Below are positions 42,755 to 55,358 of a DNA stretch of 64,000 bases, one piece after another; position 1 is the first letter of the stretch, and each line of letters opens with the position of its first letter. The stretch is from contig NC_088102.1 of assembly GCF_036370855.1 (NCBI RefSeq), forward strand, positions 19,697,001 through 19,761,000, read 5' to 3'. The translations under genes and the position numbers were made by a program. The notes beneath the pieces are model-generated. The model saw nothing but the letters and a program-made list of their open reading frames with translations, did not search any database and was not told where the DNA came from. This stretch comes from Dromaius novaehollandiae. Lineage: Eukaryota; Chordata; Aves; Casuariiformes; Dromaiidae.

Positions 42755-42923
42755 CCAGAATTCTTACAAGAAGCTAACCTAATTATGGCCAAGTTAAACT
42801 ATGTGGAAGGTGATTACAAAGAAGCTCTGAACACCTATGCCAGAGTCGGAGTAGATGACTTGCAGCTAGCTGCAGTGCCACCATATAGGCTAAGAATGAT
42901 TGCTGAAGCATATTCTACTAAGG
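42755..42923 (+). CDS. TTC7B: TTC7B coding exon 3
   Basis: This exon has 169 nt, phase 0 in and phase 1 out. It reads PEFLQEANLIMAKLNYVEGD, YKEALNTYARVGVDD, then AVPPYRLRMIAEAYSTK plus the first base of Gly. The AKLNYVEGDYKEALNTYARV segment has the spacing of a TPR helix pair (Leu/Tyr, Gly, Tyr, Ala positions). The acceptor is CCTTCTAG and the donor AAGG|GTAAGA. Confidence 0.95.
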
Positions 42924-45538
42924 GTAAGATTGCTCTTTCCAATATATTAATGAGTAAGTAACTTTAAAAAAGTTAATTGCCTGAAGTAAAAGAAATTGTT
43001 GGTTTGCATAGCATCAACAGGGTGCCAAAATACGGAATTTATGAATAAATAAGAGGATGGCTTCGCTTCTCTAAATTACTCAGTTTGTGCTACGTTGGCA
43101 AGACTCTTAACCTCTATTAGTATTTCCATTTTAACCCTGCCACCAACCAATAAAATTTTGTAATGTGTGTATTTAAAAGTCCTTCAGTATCTAAATGTCA
43201 TGATATGTGTGGTTATATACTATTACCTCTGTTCCTGAAAGTTAAGAGTTACGAGAGTAGTGCAGTATGGCACACATGTATTGCAATAGCTGTAGACAAC
43301 TGAAGAAACTTGATTTACTGCACCTTTCACCTTTTACTGCTTAAGTTAAACTTAAATTGCTACTTTACTTAATATTGTTGTTACTGTTTTGCTCAACTAA
43401 GTCACGTAAAGCAATTCTTTTCTTGTGGGATTTTATTTTTGGCTTCGTCTTACATTATTTTTTTTAATGTTCAGGAAGTGACAAGTTTAAAATTTTCTTT
43501 ACTGTGTTTTTCTGAATGGCCTAGTACGGTGAAAATTGTAATGCTGGCCTTGTGTCTTAAGGTGGCAGTGCCACTTCAGTTTAGAAAACTCATTAATGGG
43601 CTGTGAGCTGAGTCAGTGGTTTGAGGAAGGTGTCAGTTTTATGCCATGAGTTTCTTCAGAGGTGACTGGAGGCTTGTTGTTATTACCCAACTAAATATGA
43701 GCTGTTATTACAGGAATTCTGTGTTTCACTGGAAATTGTGTTTCTGCTTGCAGATTCAATGATAAACTTCTCTGAGTGTTTAGACTCTGTTTCTTTGGTG
43801 GTCTTGAACAAATCTCATCATAGTACTAAGAAATGAGAAATGTTCTGCGCTGCCTGTTTGCAAGCATCAGCCCAACCAATAAATGTTTTACTGCCTCTCT
43901 GCTGACTGCTGCACTAAAAATACCTGTTTCAGTTGCCTCATTTCAGTCCAGTTTTGGGGCAAATCCACCTTGAGTGGACTTGTGGTCTGCAGAGGATTTG
44001 TATCCTGTTGTGTAGTGGCCTGATCATGATGAGCTTACCTCAGACAAGGGGCAAGGCACGTAACTGATGGTTGTTGTGTCTTAGTAGTTATGCAAAGTTT
44101 TTCCTTATTTAAGGTAGGACCACCTTCAAATGCTTACCTCCTCCCTCAGAGGTTTTCATTCTGTAACAGGTGGTAGCTCGAGCTGAATGCGTCAGTGGAT
44201 GTGTTGATTATTCCACAGTTGTTACATGGCACTTAAATGAGCATGTTATGCTGTAACCCTAAACTAGTCTTTATGATCTGCTTTCCACATACATATTCCA
44301 TTTTCTTCTTGTTTGTGAACATACAAAATAGGTTTTAATTGTGGGGAGAGGAAGTGGAATCAGAGCCTGGCAGAAGAAGTGAGATCCCAAAACACTTGCT
44401 GACCTGTGGTGTTGGGGGGTGTGGGTATATGTGCATGTGTACATATGTATGTGTATTTATAAATTTATGTTGCTATAAAGTCAGATTTGACAAAAAATCC
44501 AAATGGGAAACTTATTACTGTCTCTTTGGAGTCTCTAGAGTGAGTGTGTCTGAATGAAGTATCCATCAAGTTCGTTGTTTGTACACCTCACTGAAAAATG
44601 TTCCTTAAATACAGTAGTTTACATCAGAGGATTCTGGCTCTGCATCCAGAGTGTGAAATGCAGTGTTTTCACACACCCCCAGCCTTCAACTTAGAATAAT
44701 TCTGTCATCAAACTAATGAAAAAAAGCCATCTACTGGCTGCAGTGCACTCACCACGAGAACTGGAACACTTTTTATTACATAACGAAAGGTATACATATA
44801 TGTTGTAAAAGGATGCTTTTGGGCCTCAGTGTGGAGGACAGCGTGTTTGGAAGGATGTAAGTGAGACAAATGTTGACTGATAATAAGTCACTTGAAGGAT
44901 TCAAAACCATTTAAATCCAGCAAGGAAGATGAAGTGATTGTTAAATGACTGAAAAGTCCGAGAAAAATCCCAGCAAGCTGCCTTTGAAACCTTTTCTGTT
45001 TCCTTTGGCTCTTTGGGAGCCTGTAATGTGCAGCTGCATTAACTTGTGAATGGTGGAGGCCTCAGTACCTGCACAGCTGCTGGAAAGTGTTTCCCGTCTT
45101 CCACTGCTCCTAGGGAAAAGGATCAAAATTATTAATGTGATGACAGAGGAGCTGCCTTATTTCATCAGACCAAGCAGCTAATGGACAGGCGTTTGTAATG
45201 GTGAGCAAGAAAATGCTTCAGAAGAGAACACGAGGAACAGGATACGTTTTCTTCGAGCTTCTGGCAGCAGAAGCTTGAAAAGCCACTGTTGGTGCTCATG
45301 TCCTATGCTTTATATTGATTAGAAGAAGACGGAAGAGTGATCTGATGAAAAGATATCACTGCAGTGTCCACTTAAACAGCATAAAGGAGAGTAGCCAAGT
45401 GCGTACACATGAGGCCAAAACTTGATTAGCAGAGGCCGGGAGTCAAGGCTATCTAGATATCCCTCCCTCGGAAGCTGAGAGAAGGTCATTGCTGCACAGT
45501 GAACTGAGTGGGGTGCAGTTCTGGTGTCTTTCTGCTGC

Positions 45539-45637
45539 TTTTTTTTTCTTTTTTTTTTTTTGTCCACAGAATGCAATTCTGGCATAGATCAAGTATTTTC
45601 TGTATAGGCACTTTAAAAAAAAAAAAAAAAAAAAAAA
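45539..45637. repeat. Opposed poly(T) and poly(A) tracts
   Basis: T9-C-T13 (45539-45561) and A23 (45615-45637) are separated by 53 bp. The arms are complementary over more than 20 bases, so the segment can form a long hairpin or cruciform. It is followed by a GGCGGGGGG run. Confidence 0.85.
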
Positions 45638-46536
45638 GGCGGGGGGCAAATTTTGGTGCTGTGCTTCTGAGTGATGACTCAGTGTGTGTATATAGAAGGT
45701 GGTGTGTGGAAATAGAATATTAATAAAATCATAGTTTTGGTGTTAAATATAGAATTGTCTTAGATTCAAAGATTTACTTGAAGAAAGTGAGAAGGGTAAC
45801 TTTTAGATGTCGTATAAAACATAGAAATGAAAAGATGGTGCTTTCCAAATTAAAGGACCACTTAAATATTCTCAGGATTTTGTGGAGAGTATTTGGATTA
45901 GTTTGTTAGGGATGGGGGGAGGAAAACCCTGTTTGTAATTGCATTTGACGCTTTACAGTGGAGGAAAAGCACCTGGTAAAACAATTTTCAGTAGTGAGAT
46001 GTCTGTGCATGGAGGTGCCAGCTTGTTTCAAGAGAGCATGAGCAGGGAAAGAAAACTGGGCATTAAAAAAAGCACATTGTGGGGGAGATGGGCTAGTTTG
46101 CTTGGCTCTGCTGTGATGGAGTGGTGGCCTGAAAGCAGGTGTGGGAGCGGAGCTGGGGCCAGCTCCCTGAGGCTGGTGCCTTTCCTTCGTTTGCAGCAGC
46201 CTTTAAGATAGTAGGCCTATACCTATAATCTGAATTCTCAAGAAACAGCTCAGAAAAAAGCAGATTCTGGGTCTTCTGTCACAGCACGTAGTTCAGGCAT
46301 GGGTATCTGTCGTTAGAGCTGTCATATGCAGCAAGAGGTGAGCTAAGAGACGAGGCTGGGCTGAGGTGGAGAGGAGGAGGGAAGGATAGACTTGAGGTTG
46401 TGCTGGCAAACATTGGCTCCAAGGAAAGTTTGGAGGGGTTTTGCACGTTTTGGACTGGTATACATCTTTGATATTTAAGTGTCTGCTTCGGAATGACTAC
46501 CTTTTGATTAGTAGAGCAGATTGGCCTGTTAAGAGG

Positions 46537-46563
46537 TTTTTTTGTTTGTTTTTTTGTTTTTTC
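46537..46563. repeat. T-rich low-complexity run
   Basis: T-runs separated by single Gs, of the form TTTTTTTGTTTG, in TTC7B intron 3. Confidence 0.75.
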
Positions 46564-48810
46564 CCTCATTGGTATCCATTTGTTTACTTTCTTTACTAGA
46601 TCACTTTAACAGGCAATGCTGAATTCTGAGACTGAAGGAAGGTCTTAATTTAAGAATGGAAATAAGACGAAGTATGGATCCATAAAAAAGTAATTAAAGA
46701 CTGTGCATATGGGTGACTTTTTTTCTTTTTCAAGTTAGACGTGCTGATTCAGCTCCAACTTCCCATATTTCTTCCTTATCCTACAGGACCAACTTGAAAA
46801 AAACTCTGTGTGGCACTGTTATCATACAGAAGCATATATTTAGAATCCACTTTAATAATGGCTGAAGCTAATATTCTAGGGATATGGCCTCTGGGAACAG
46901 GGCAATTAAGTTTCTACAAGTCTTCAGCAGTATATGAATGAGGTAATATAGCGGAAAGCGCACACACGCATTATTCAAATACCGTGCATGGCAGTATCTC
47001 TTATGTTCCTAAGCAATTTTTGTTTGCTTATGGAGGCAGGGATGAGATGCTTGCACAGTGGGATACTGAGGTGTTAATTTGGGGAGGTGCAACCTGTCAG
47101 TAACACTCAAATAACAAGTATATATTTAACTGGGAAATAAGCTTATTGAAGTCTTAGGTAACATGATTCTGATACTGCTGCATAAGTGAGAAGACATGAT
47201 TAAAATATGAATTTACAATACTTTCATTACAAATTAGTGACTCTCTCTCCAGGTGCTCAGAGATGGGAACAGCAATTTAAAGGTCTACTGTTTCTTAAAT
47301 CCTGCAACTTAGTAAACTTTTAGTTAAGAAATAGTGTTCATATTTACTACATTGTAGTAGATAAGCAGACCAGCGCAGGTATCTGACAAGATGGCTGTGT
47401 TGCATTACGGTGACAAAGTCTTGTTAAGTATGTGAGGGATGTCCTATGTAAGTCAGACTGTGACATTACAGGATTGCAGCCTTATTGCTACAGGCTGTTT
47501 CACGTCTTATATTGCCTGTTCAAATAACTGTGTTTATATTTAGATGATGTATGTTGAGTAAGGTGAGACTGTTTTTGCTGCTGCTGACCCATATTCAAAT
47601 TTAATGTTGCATTTGCCAAGTTAAATGACTGGCTATTAATTAGTTCTATTTACAGAAACATGCAAATGCCCATTAGCTTCAGTGAAAGTGTCGGGTGAAT
47701 GCGAATAGCTACTTTGCAGTTAGCAGAAGATGCTGCACTTAACTTTAATCATATACAATTGTAATGAGATCTTCTGCATTGCTAGCCTGTGTCAGCAGAC
47801 ACCAAGCAGATCTTCATGGAAGAATGCTAAATGAAAGCTGTTTTAGTAATAATGCCAGAGATCTCTACCCTCATTAGGCAATGGGTCAAGAACTCAATTT
47901 CCTTAAGTTCCCTCTTCCCATATTGCTATGTAGACATGGCAGCCTGTCAGCAAGTAGTTTGCAGAGCACAGCTAGAAAGCCTGTGCCCAGCTACTTAGAA
48001 ATTCCTCTGTTAAAATCTTGTATTTCCCCACTCTGTTTTTACACCATCTCCCTTGCTTGAACAGAGGTTGGGAGGGAACCCAGGGGTTAGACTTGATTCC
48101 TTCAATGTTGCTTTTAGCTCCAGTACCTGAAATCCAAGCACTGAATGAACACTTCTTAGTTCTTAATAAAATAGAATTCTTTAGGACTTGAAATGTTTCT
48201 TTTTTCTTTTCCCTTGGTCTTAATTTTATAGAATCTTGCCTTTTGGGAGGATGATGAGAGGGAGAAAATGTTGGGCCAAATTTAAAATTGGTGTGTGATT
48301 TGAGCTTCTGGCCTCTCTTCTCATGCCATATGAAGAACTGGTGTCACATTGAAGCCTGATCCTTTTTCCTCAGAGATTCTTGCAAGAATGGTCCTGATGA
48401 TTTACAGCAAAACAACTCAATATAAATTCAGTAGTTAACCCAACTCTTTTCTCCTGAGTAAGCAGCTACCATGATGACCTCTCAATGTACTAGTGTGTAT
48501 TTCTTCTGCTTTGTGGAGCATTCATCAGAGATTCACTCACTCTGAGATCTGCTACACTTACCAGTCCTTTCCCCAGCTCTTACCTCTCATTTGAGCTTTT
48601 TCAGCCTTTCTAGAAGTTGCTTGTCAGGCAAAGGGCTGTACTGTAGAACAAGTGTTGGCTGGTGCATAGTTCTTCAAACAAATGCATCTGTGACAATACC
48701 GATCTTTTCTGGTAATAAATAAATAAGTATTTTGTGCTCATAAGAAAATATAAAGATTTGAATGCTGTTACATTTAGAGGAAAAGTGTGGCCAGTCATTT
48801 CATGACAGTT

Positions 48811-49228
48811 GCAGAATGACAGAATGGTTGGGCTTGGCAGGGACCTCTGCAGATCCCCTGGCCCAACCCCCTAGCACAAGGAGGGTCAGCTAGAGCAGGT
48901 TGCCCAAGACTGTGTCCAGTTGGGTTTTGAATATCTCCAGGGATGGAGACTCCACACCTCTTGGAGCAACCTGTTCCAGTGTTTGACCACCCTCACAGTA
49001 GAAGAGGTTTTTCGTATTCAGATGGAATTTCCTGGCAGTTCAGTTTGTGCCTGTTGCCTCCTGTCCTGTCATTGGGCAGTGCTGAGAAGAGTCGGGCTCT
49101 GTCTTTGTCTTCCCGTCAGGTATCTGTACACACTGATAAGATTCCCCTGGAGCCTCCTCTTCTCCAGGCTGAGCAGTCCCAGGCTCTCCTTGTGTGAGAG
49201 ATGCTCCGGTCCCTTCATCATCTTTGTT
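48811..49228 (-). mobile_element. CR1 LINE 3' fragment, minus strand
   Basis: Read on the minus strand, this is the 3' end of a CR1 element. It includes the conserved tail that on the + strand reads CAGAATGGTTGGGCTTGGCA, GGACCTCTGCAGATCCCCTG, and the TGGAGACTCCACACCTCTTG block. The end consists of ATTCTGTCATTCTG-like repeats at 48811-48824, the CR1 terminal octamer pattern. It is 5'-truncated near 49228, the usual form of CR1 insertions. The better conservation suggests it is younger than the copy at 36-38 kb. Confidence 0.92.
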
Positions 49229-52200
49229 CTCTCAGATAATGTAACGAACCCGCCCCGAAATATTACTATGCTTTTATGTACTGCTTGGATTAATAAGCGT
49301 TTACTACAGAAAAGAGAAGATGGTTCTTGCCATTAGAAACTTGTAACTTCCATTTTCTTTTTAACTTTGAGGAACTTGGAAGTATTTTGAAGAACTAGCA
49401 TATCTATGGTATTAGAAAAGCCATACTAATGCAAAAATATAACTACAGTGTGAGCATATATGGTAAAATACTGTCTTCAGTTCTGTAGAGTGGTGCTTAT
49501 GATGCTCTGGATTTCATCTAGAAATGACTTAATTCTCTGAGTAGTCTGCATATGAAAGAGTGGCTTGCCAGAGCAGCTTCTCTTAAATTCAAGTTTGCTG
49601 AGAAAAGAGGATATCATCCTTCTTGCTGATGCCTTTTCTTGAAACTAATTGAGTGTGACACTAGCCAGAGAGGAGATTCTGCATCCTAACAGTTACTGGA
49701 GATTTTTCCTATGTCTTTTTGGGAGGTGAATGGGTGGGGGTGTTATGGGGCACTTAAAAAGCAGAGAAATAATTCTGAAGATTGTCTAGAGATAGAGGCA
49801 GTTTGGACTAGAACAGTGCATCTGCAATAACTGATAAGTAAGCCATAGCCTAATATATTTCTTCCCCTCTCTATTTTTTTCTTAATCTCTGTGTATCATT
49901 CATTTGGCTTTCCCTTATTCTTCTTTTCTTAGTAGTCATTACTCCAGAAATGCCGTAGGGAATTGAGGAGGAAAAAAGTACATTGTGACTTGTTTGTAGA
50001 GCGTTTTTTCAAAAGCAGTCTGTGGTTGATGACTTCTGGAAAATGAGACCATTCTGAAATAAGTCCTTTCCTAAAGCAGAATTGGCAATGTTCTTTCTAA
50101 ATTCAGACAAGCACCGGGGGGAATTCCTTGATAGCAGAAACTGAAATTGTTTCAGTTTTTCTTTAAAAATTACTGATAAATGTCTGTCATGTTCTACTTA
50201 ATTCCTTGATCTAAATGTATAAGCTAAATATTCAACTCCTTCGAAAGGAGATGAAGGATTTATTTATTTCACAGCACTTGGAACACTTTTCACCCTTGCT
50301 TTGCATATCATATAGGCAATATTAAATATTGTATACTCAAACAGACTTGGGTTTTAGGTATCTGTTTAGGGCAAACTGGCATCAAGCCCAGGAATCTTTG
50401 TCTGTTGGTGGAATCCTCTCCTCTCCATCATGCAAGAACATGCTTATTTGCTTAGACAGAAAATCGTCTTCCACTTTTTTTTTTCTTGTGTTCTTTGACT
50501 TAACTACTGAAAACAGTAGGTAAGCCATAGGATCTGTTATTATTTGTGGTCTAATATATTTTAGTGGTAAACAGAGAAGGTACTGGCTGGCATCTTGGAA
50601 AAATCTCAGATATAAAATGCAGTAAATGTGATATGCTTCTGTCAGCCTGATGTATTTTAACGGTTTCAGCAGTGAAACTGCTTCCTGCTGCCTAGGTGGT
50701 AGGAACACATGGTAAAGATCTGAGCTCTGCAGTGGCCTTTTGACCTTTGAGTAATTTTTGTTTTATTCTGCCTGCGTAATGGGATGGGCGTATTTCTTAA
50801 TCTGGTTTCCTGCAGAAGTTATAGTTTGGGGATTTTGTTTTTGTTTTAGTGGTTTATAAATGAGAAGTAATTACTGTCATTGTCTTTAATGTAAAAGCTG
50901 TTTCTTATTTGAGAATAAGCAGATCTGTTTCACAGGGACTTCTTAAAAATTGTTGCTTCATTGCTCATTCTTACTGAGGAGCCCTCTCTGCTGGGTAGTG
51001 GCTGGCGCATGGGTGTCTGGTGGTAGGGTTGGTTTGCTGTTGCATTGTTTTTGTAAAACATGAAAGTTTACTTGGCATGATCTTGTTCATTTTTAGTTAA
51101 AATGCACTGATATGAGACCATAGTCACAAGAGTGCTACTGGGAATATATGGTAAAGTTATCTACTGTTTGCTTTTACAAAATATGGGTGGTTTATAAAGT
51201 TTTTGAAGACTTAAACAAAACTTTTGCCCGTTATCAGGTAATTTATATATCACACATTCTTTTCTTGCCAGATGCTTTTTGTTGCTGTTCTACTCTGTTT
51301 TGCAAAGCAACTCTAAAATTGCTTGTCAAAACATGTAAGCTTAAGTGGTGTGGACTCGTATTCATTTCACTGCTTCTCACTTTCTTTCCCCTCAGGAGTC
51401 ATCTTGCTTGATATCGGGACTAGATACGTATGAGATAAGTGTCTTCCCAAAATAAAACTGACCCAGTTTGTTGGAAGCTTTTACTTCAAGGTGATTTTGA
51501 CTGGGAAGGGCTTAAACTTAACTTTGATATTCATGGCTTTTAATTTGTGATAGCAACTGGCCTGATATGCTGGAATGCAGAATGTAATTAGAGGAAATCT
51601 AATGAAGATCAAGTAAACCGATAACTATAACCTATACATTAATACAATGATATTTCATGGCAGTAACATGCATCTCTTTTCTTAGTATCTCCAAGAAGTT
51701 TATACATAAATCTATCATTCTGGGGTGGGGGGAAAAGCAGAGATTCCTCCTTGCAGGTGTGGGAACAAGCACAAAGGGAAGAACTGACCTGTCCAAGTAT
51801 ATGCATAAGTCTTCAGGTAATTGAGGATGATATGTATTTCTTCAAAATTTATGATTCTCTATTCTGTGTGTTACCTCTTGCTTATTCTTTTTTCAAGAGC
51901 CTAATCTAATAACCTCTATTTCAAGTCACTTTTTATCATCTCACAGTGTTCTTAGGAAGCAGTGAGCAATATATTATGTGATTGTTACTGCTATATTGCT
52001 GTGTTGTATCCATTTCAAATAAAAATACTTTTATGGACTTCAGTAGGTTCTCCTGCTTTATCAGCTGATGTATTTAAGAAAATAAATGGATGATGGATAG
52101 TCTGGAGTCTGAAGGGACTCTAACCTGTTTCAGAAATGATGACTTGGGAGTTTTCTTCTATGTTATTTCTGGTTGGTTATGTTGGTGTCTGAACCATCCT

Positions 52201-54077
52201 GTTCAGTGGTGGTTTCAGGATAGTTCTTCAGATGAACTTCCTGCTCCTAGGTGCTGCATGTTTTAAAATATACATACTTTCACCTGCTGTAATAAATATA
52301 TCAACAAAACTACAGAGAGTACTAGATGCATATTAAAGTTGCTTTGAGAAATAGCATTATATCCTAAGGAAAGGACTCATTCAATAATGCAGAAGGGAAG
52401 TACAAAATTCTAACAAAGTTTCTCAGAGAGCACTGATGTTCTTTCATATCTTAATGAAAATTCTCAGCCAAAAGTGAGAGGATGTTCTTAGATTGAGCTT
52501 TTCAGATTAAGAGGATTTTTATTGTGGCTGTAAAGTATAAGAATAGAAATAATAAATCCAAGTCAAGTCCACAAATAGTCAGCTGAGTAATAGGTAGTGG
52601 AGGATTACTATCGGGTACTTGCTGCTTATGTCATAGGAGTGAAAGGGTTGGGAGGATTGATCCACTTACCAACTATCTGATGCTTTCAGTCATTCGATCT
52701 TTTCATTGCTGCTCATTTATTGTAGAATAGGGTCATTTCTGAGTTTGAAGATGTTTGCCTAGGGCATTGCAAACTTTCTGTACAGCATCAACTGTTCATT
52801 TAGATTTTATGGGTCAGTTTAAGGCTACTGTTGTAGCAGGATAACAGACCTTTTTGTATAGTCTAATCTTGCTGCTTTTGATTCTATGACACATAGCAAA
52901 AAATGGAATATTTACTATTTGATGGAAAATTAAAAGAGAGCAGATTAGCATAGATTACTCCAGACTTTTTTCATATGCAGTTAATTTTTAGAAATACATT
53001 ATGTTAAAACCACAATGTCAGAGGAGTCTAGTGGCAATACTCAGATTTAGCAGGTTTTTGAGAGAGTGTATTTGTATGTCTGCCATGCTTCCAGGTTTTT
53101 GGAAAGGCTTTTGAAAAGTATGTTAAGTTTTATTTTGCCTTTAACGAAGCAGTTAGTAGTGGAGTTGGGGATTTTTGCCTTAACTGGATATATAGCTAGC
53201 AAAACGAGGTGTAGGTTGTAAGTTGTTTGTACTGGTAAAAGAGCAAATTAGAGGGTAAGTTGGCCAGTGTGCACTGATACAGACTTAAGGCATCCTCCTG
53301 AGCCAGAAATACAACTTAATTTTTTGCATATAGATGAGATATAGTAACTTCTGTGTGGAGATGCTGAAACTTGATAGATATTTTAAAAGAATCTGCAGTT
53401 TATAAATATTTAATAGTTTGAGTTCATTGATGAATAAATGCCAGTTTCCATGGCTGTGTCTTTCCAAGGTTTTTTTAATACAAAAACTATTGTAACTCAA
53501 ACGAAACATGCTGCCCCTGTCTTACGGTATTGATGGACAGAAATCTCTTGATTAAACTATTCTCCAAACTGGGATTTGGTTCTATTGGACGACAGATGTC
53601 TGTAGAATGCCATATATATCACTACATGCTTTTTTTTTTTTTAAGAAATGGACACTCAAAACCTGGGATGATGAGTTGAGTATGCTCTTTTAAATTGTGA
53701 ATTATATCAATGTGGGAGGGGATGCAGGCACTTTAAGATGAGCTTTTACTACTGACAAACTGGAGGAATGATCTGAAATAAGTCTGTAAGGACCTATGGA
53801 AAGTGCTACACTTCAAATACAAATAATTATTCAAGTAAATATAAGATGGGGGTTACTGATGAGGCAGGCATTTTGTGGAATATGATCTGACAATCTGTTA
53901 CAAATCACAAACAGAAGAGAGACTTTTGCTACTACACAAAAAAAGGCACTAACATTCTGCTGGTCTGCATAAAAAGAATCCTGCATAAAACGCAGGAAAT
54001 AATCTGTTTTGCTCAATGTCGTTGAAGCTTCAGGTGGAGCAGGGTGTCTAGCTTTGACACCATGAGTTGAGAAAGAT

Positions 54078-54480
54078 GTAACCTATTGGAGAGAGTCCAG
54101 AGGAGATAAAAATGATCAGCTGTCAAGGAAGCATGATATGAGAAAGATGTGAGAACTGATGTTCTTTATTGCAGCCATGTCTCTCTTTCTCTAGATTAAC
54201 ATTGAAAAAGGGTTTTGTAAAGAAGGGAATAATCTCTCTGTGAAATGGACTCGAAGTAATTAATATAGGGAGAGAGACTTGGACATTAGGAAAAAAATGT
54301 TAATGGTGAGAAGAGTTGAGCTTTATAATAAATCGCGTAGGGATGCCAAGGTATGACTCTCATGGGAGGCTTTTAAGAACAGGTTAGATCAGAGTCTGTC
54401 AGGGTTGGCTGATACCTTGGACAGCTGGATGGATTAGTGCTCTCTGTCCTTTCCAGCTACGTTTCTCTGAATATCTTGAA
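54078..54480 (+). mobile_element. Ancient CR1/L3-type LINE 3' fragment
   Basis: A diverged + strand fragment follows the CR1/L3 3' consensus order. It begins GAGAGAGTCCAGAGGAGATA, continues AAAATGATCAG, later GGCTTTTAAGAACAGGTTAG, CTGTCAGGGTTGGCTGATAC, and ends CCTTTCCAGCTACGTTTCTC. Divergence is high, so subfamily and ends are approximate. Confidence 0.75.
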
Positions 54481-55227
54481 AATAACTGTAATGCAAGCTG
54501 CTTGTCTAGGAGATGGTATTGATCAGTGAGAGTTGGGTTTTGTTTTTAGACAAACATTTTCTTGTCTTCAGAGCTCCAGGAAATGTATTTATTGGATGTA
54601 GCTTACAAAGTCCTGAGGCAAAAAGACTACTTCACCTTGATGGGAGAGAAATACCTCTTACATTAGTTGGCTGTACTGGATTCTTTTGTGGGCATTGATA
54701 TCTGAGTGGATATGTCACAACAATTTCTCCTAGTTATCCTATGGCATAAAGTGCTTACTGTCTGCATAGTATCTTGTGCTGTCTGTCCCCAATGCCAGAC
54801 CTTATGAGGATGTGTATGGAAGACAATTTAATTGCTATTTTTCAGTAGCTGGATCTCCCGTCCTGTTCATTAGCAAAGTAGACCAGAAGAGAATAAGGGT
54901 CATGGCTGGATTCTTGAAGCTGTACTGACTGTTGTCTTTACAACAGAAAAATATTGAAACTGTTATTTGTCAACAGGTGTTTAGTGACTTCCTCCTGCAG
55001 AGGATATATTAATCCTTTTATTTCAATATGTTGTTAATCATACATTTACTGAATGGAGCTAAATAGCAAAGTGAATAGATAACAAACAGTTCATTTATCA
55101 TTGAATGAGTTTTTGACAAATAACATATGTGATGGGTAAGGTAAAGAATGCCACAGGTCTGTTGTAAAAGGATAGTGAGATATGACATTAGTTTTTAATG
55201 CTCCTTTTGAAAATGTTCTATTTTCAG

Positions 55228-55358
55228 GTCTCTGTCTTGAGAAGTTGCCAATTTCTTCTTCAGCTAGCAACCTCCATGTGGACCGTGAACAAGAAATTGT
55301 TACTTGCTATGAGAAGGCTGGGGATATTGCTCTCCTGTACCTTCAGGAGATAGAAAGG
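55228..55358 (+). CDS. TTC7B: TTC7B coding exon 4
   Basis: This exon has 131 nt, phase 1 in and phase 0 out. It completes Gly and reads LCLEKLPISSSASNLHVDRE, QEIVTCYEKAGDIALLYLQE and IER. The acceptor is GTTCTATTTTCAG and the donor AGG|GTAAGC. CYEKAGDIALLYLQEIER is another solenoid helix pair. The open frame continues to 55427, but the residues after IER are intron. Confidence 0.95.

Larger units (their letters stand above)
42924..55227 (+). other. TTC7B intron 3
   Basis: This is a 12.3-kb AT-rich intron, with donor GTAAGA and acceptor CTATTTTCAG. It holds two CR1/L3-type LINE fragments (48811-49228 minus, 54078-54480 plus), paired T and A homopolymers at 45539-45637 and a T-rich low-complexity run at 46537-46563. 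No nested gene is visible. Confidence 0.9.

Noticed and set aside
48920..49336. 138-codon + strand open frame in TTC7B intron 3
   Set aside because: It lies antisense inside the CR1 3' fragment at 48811-49228. CR1 tails read in reverse commonly give such frames, and it is not a gene.
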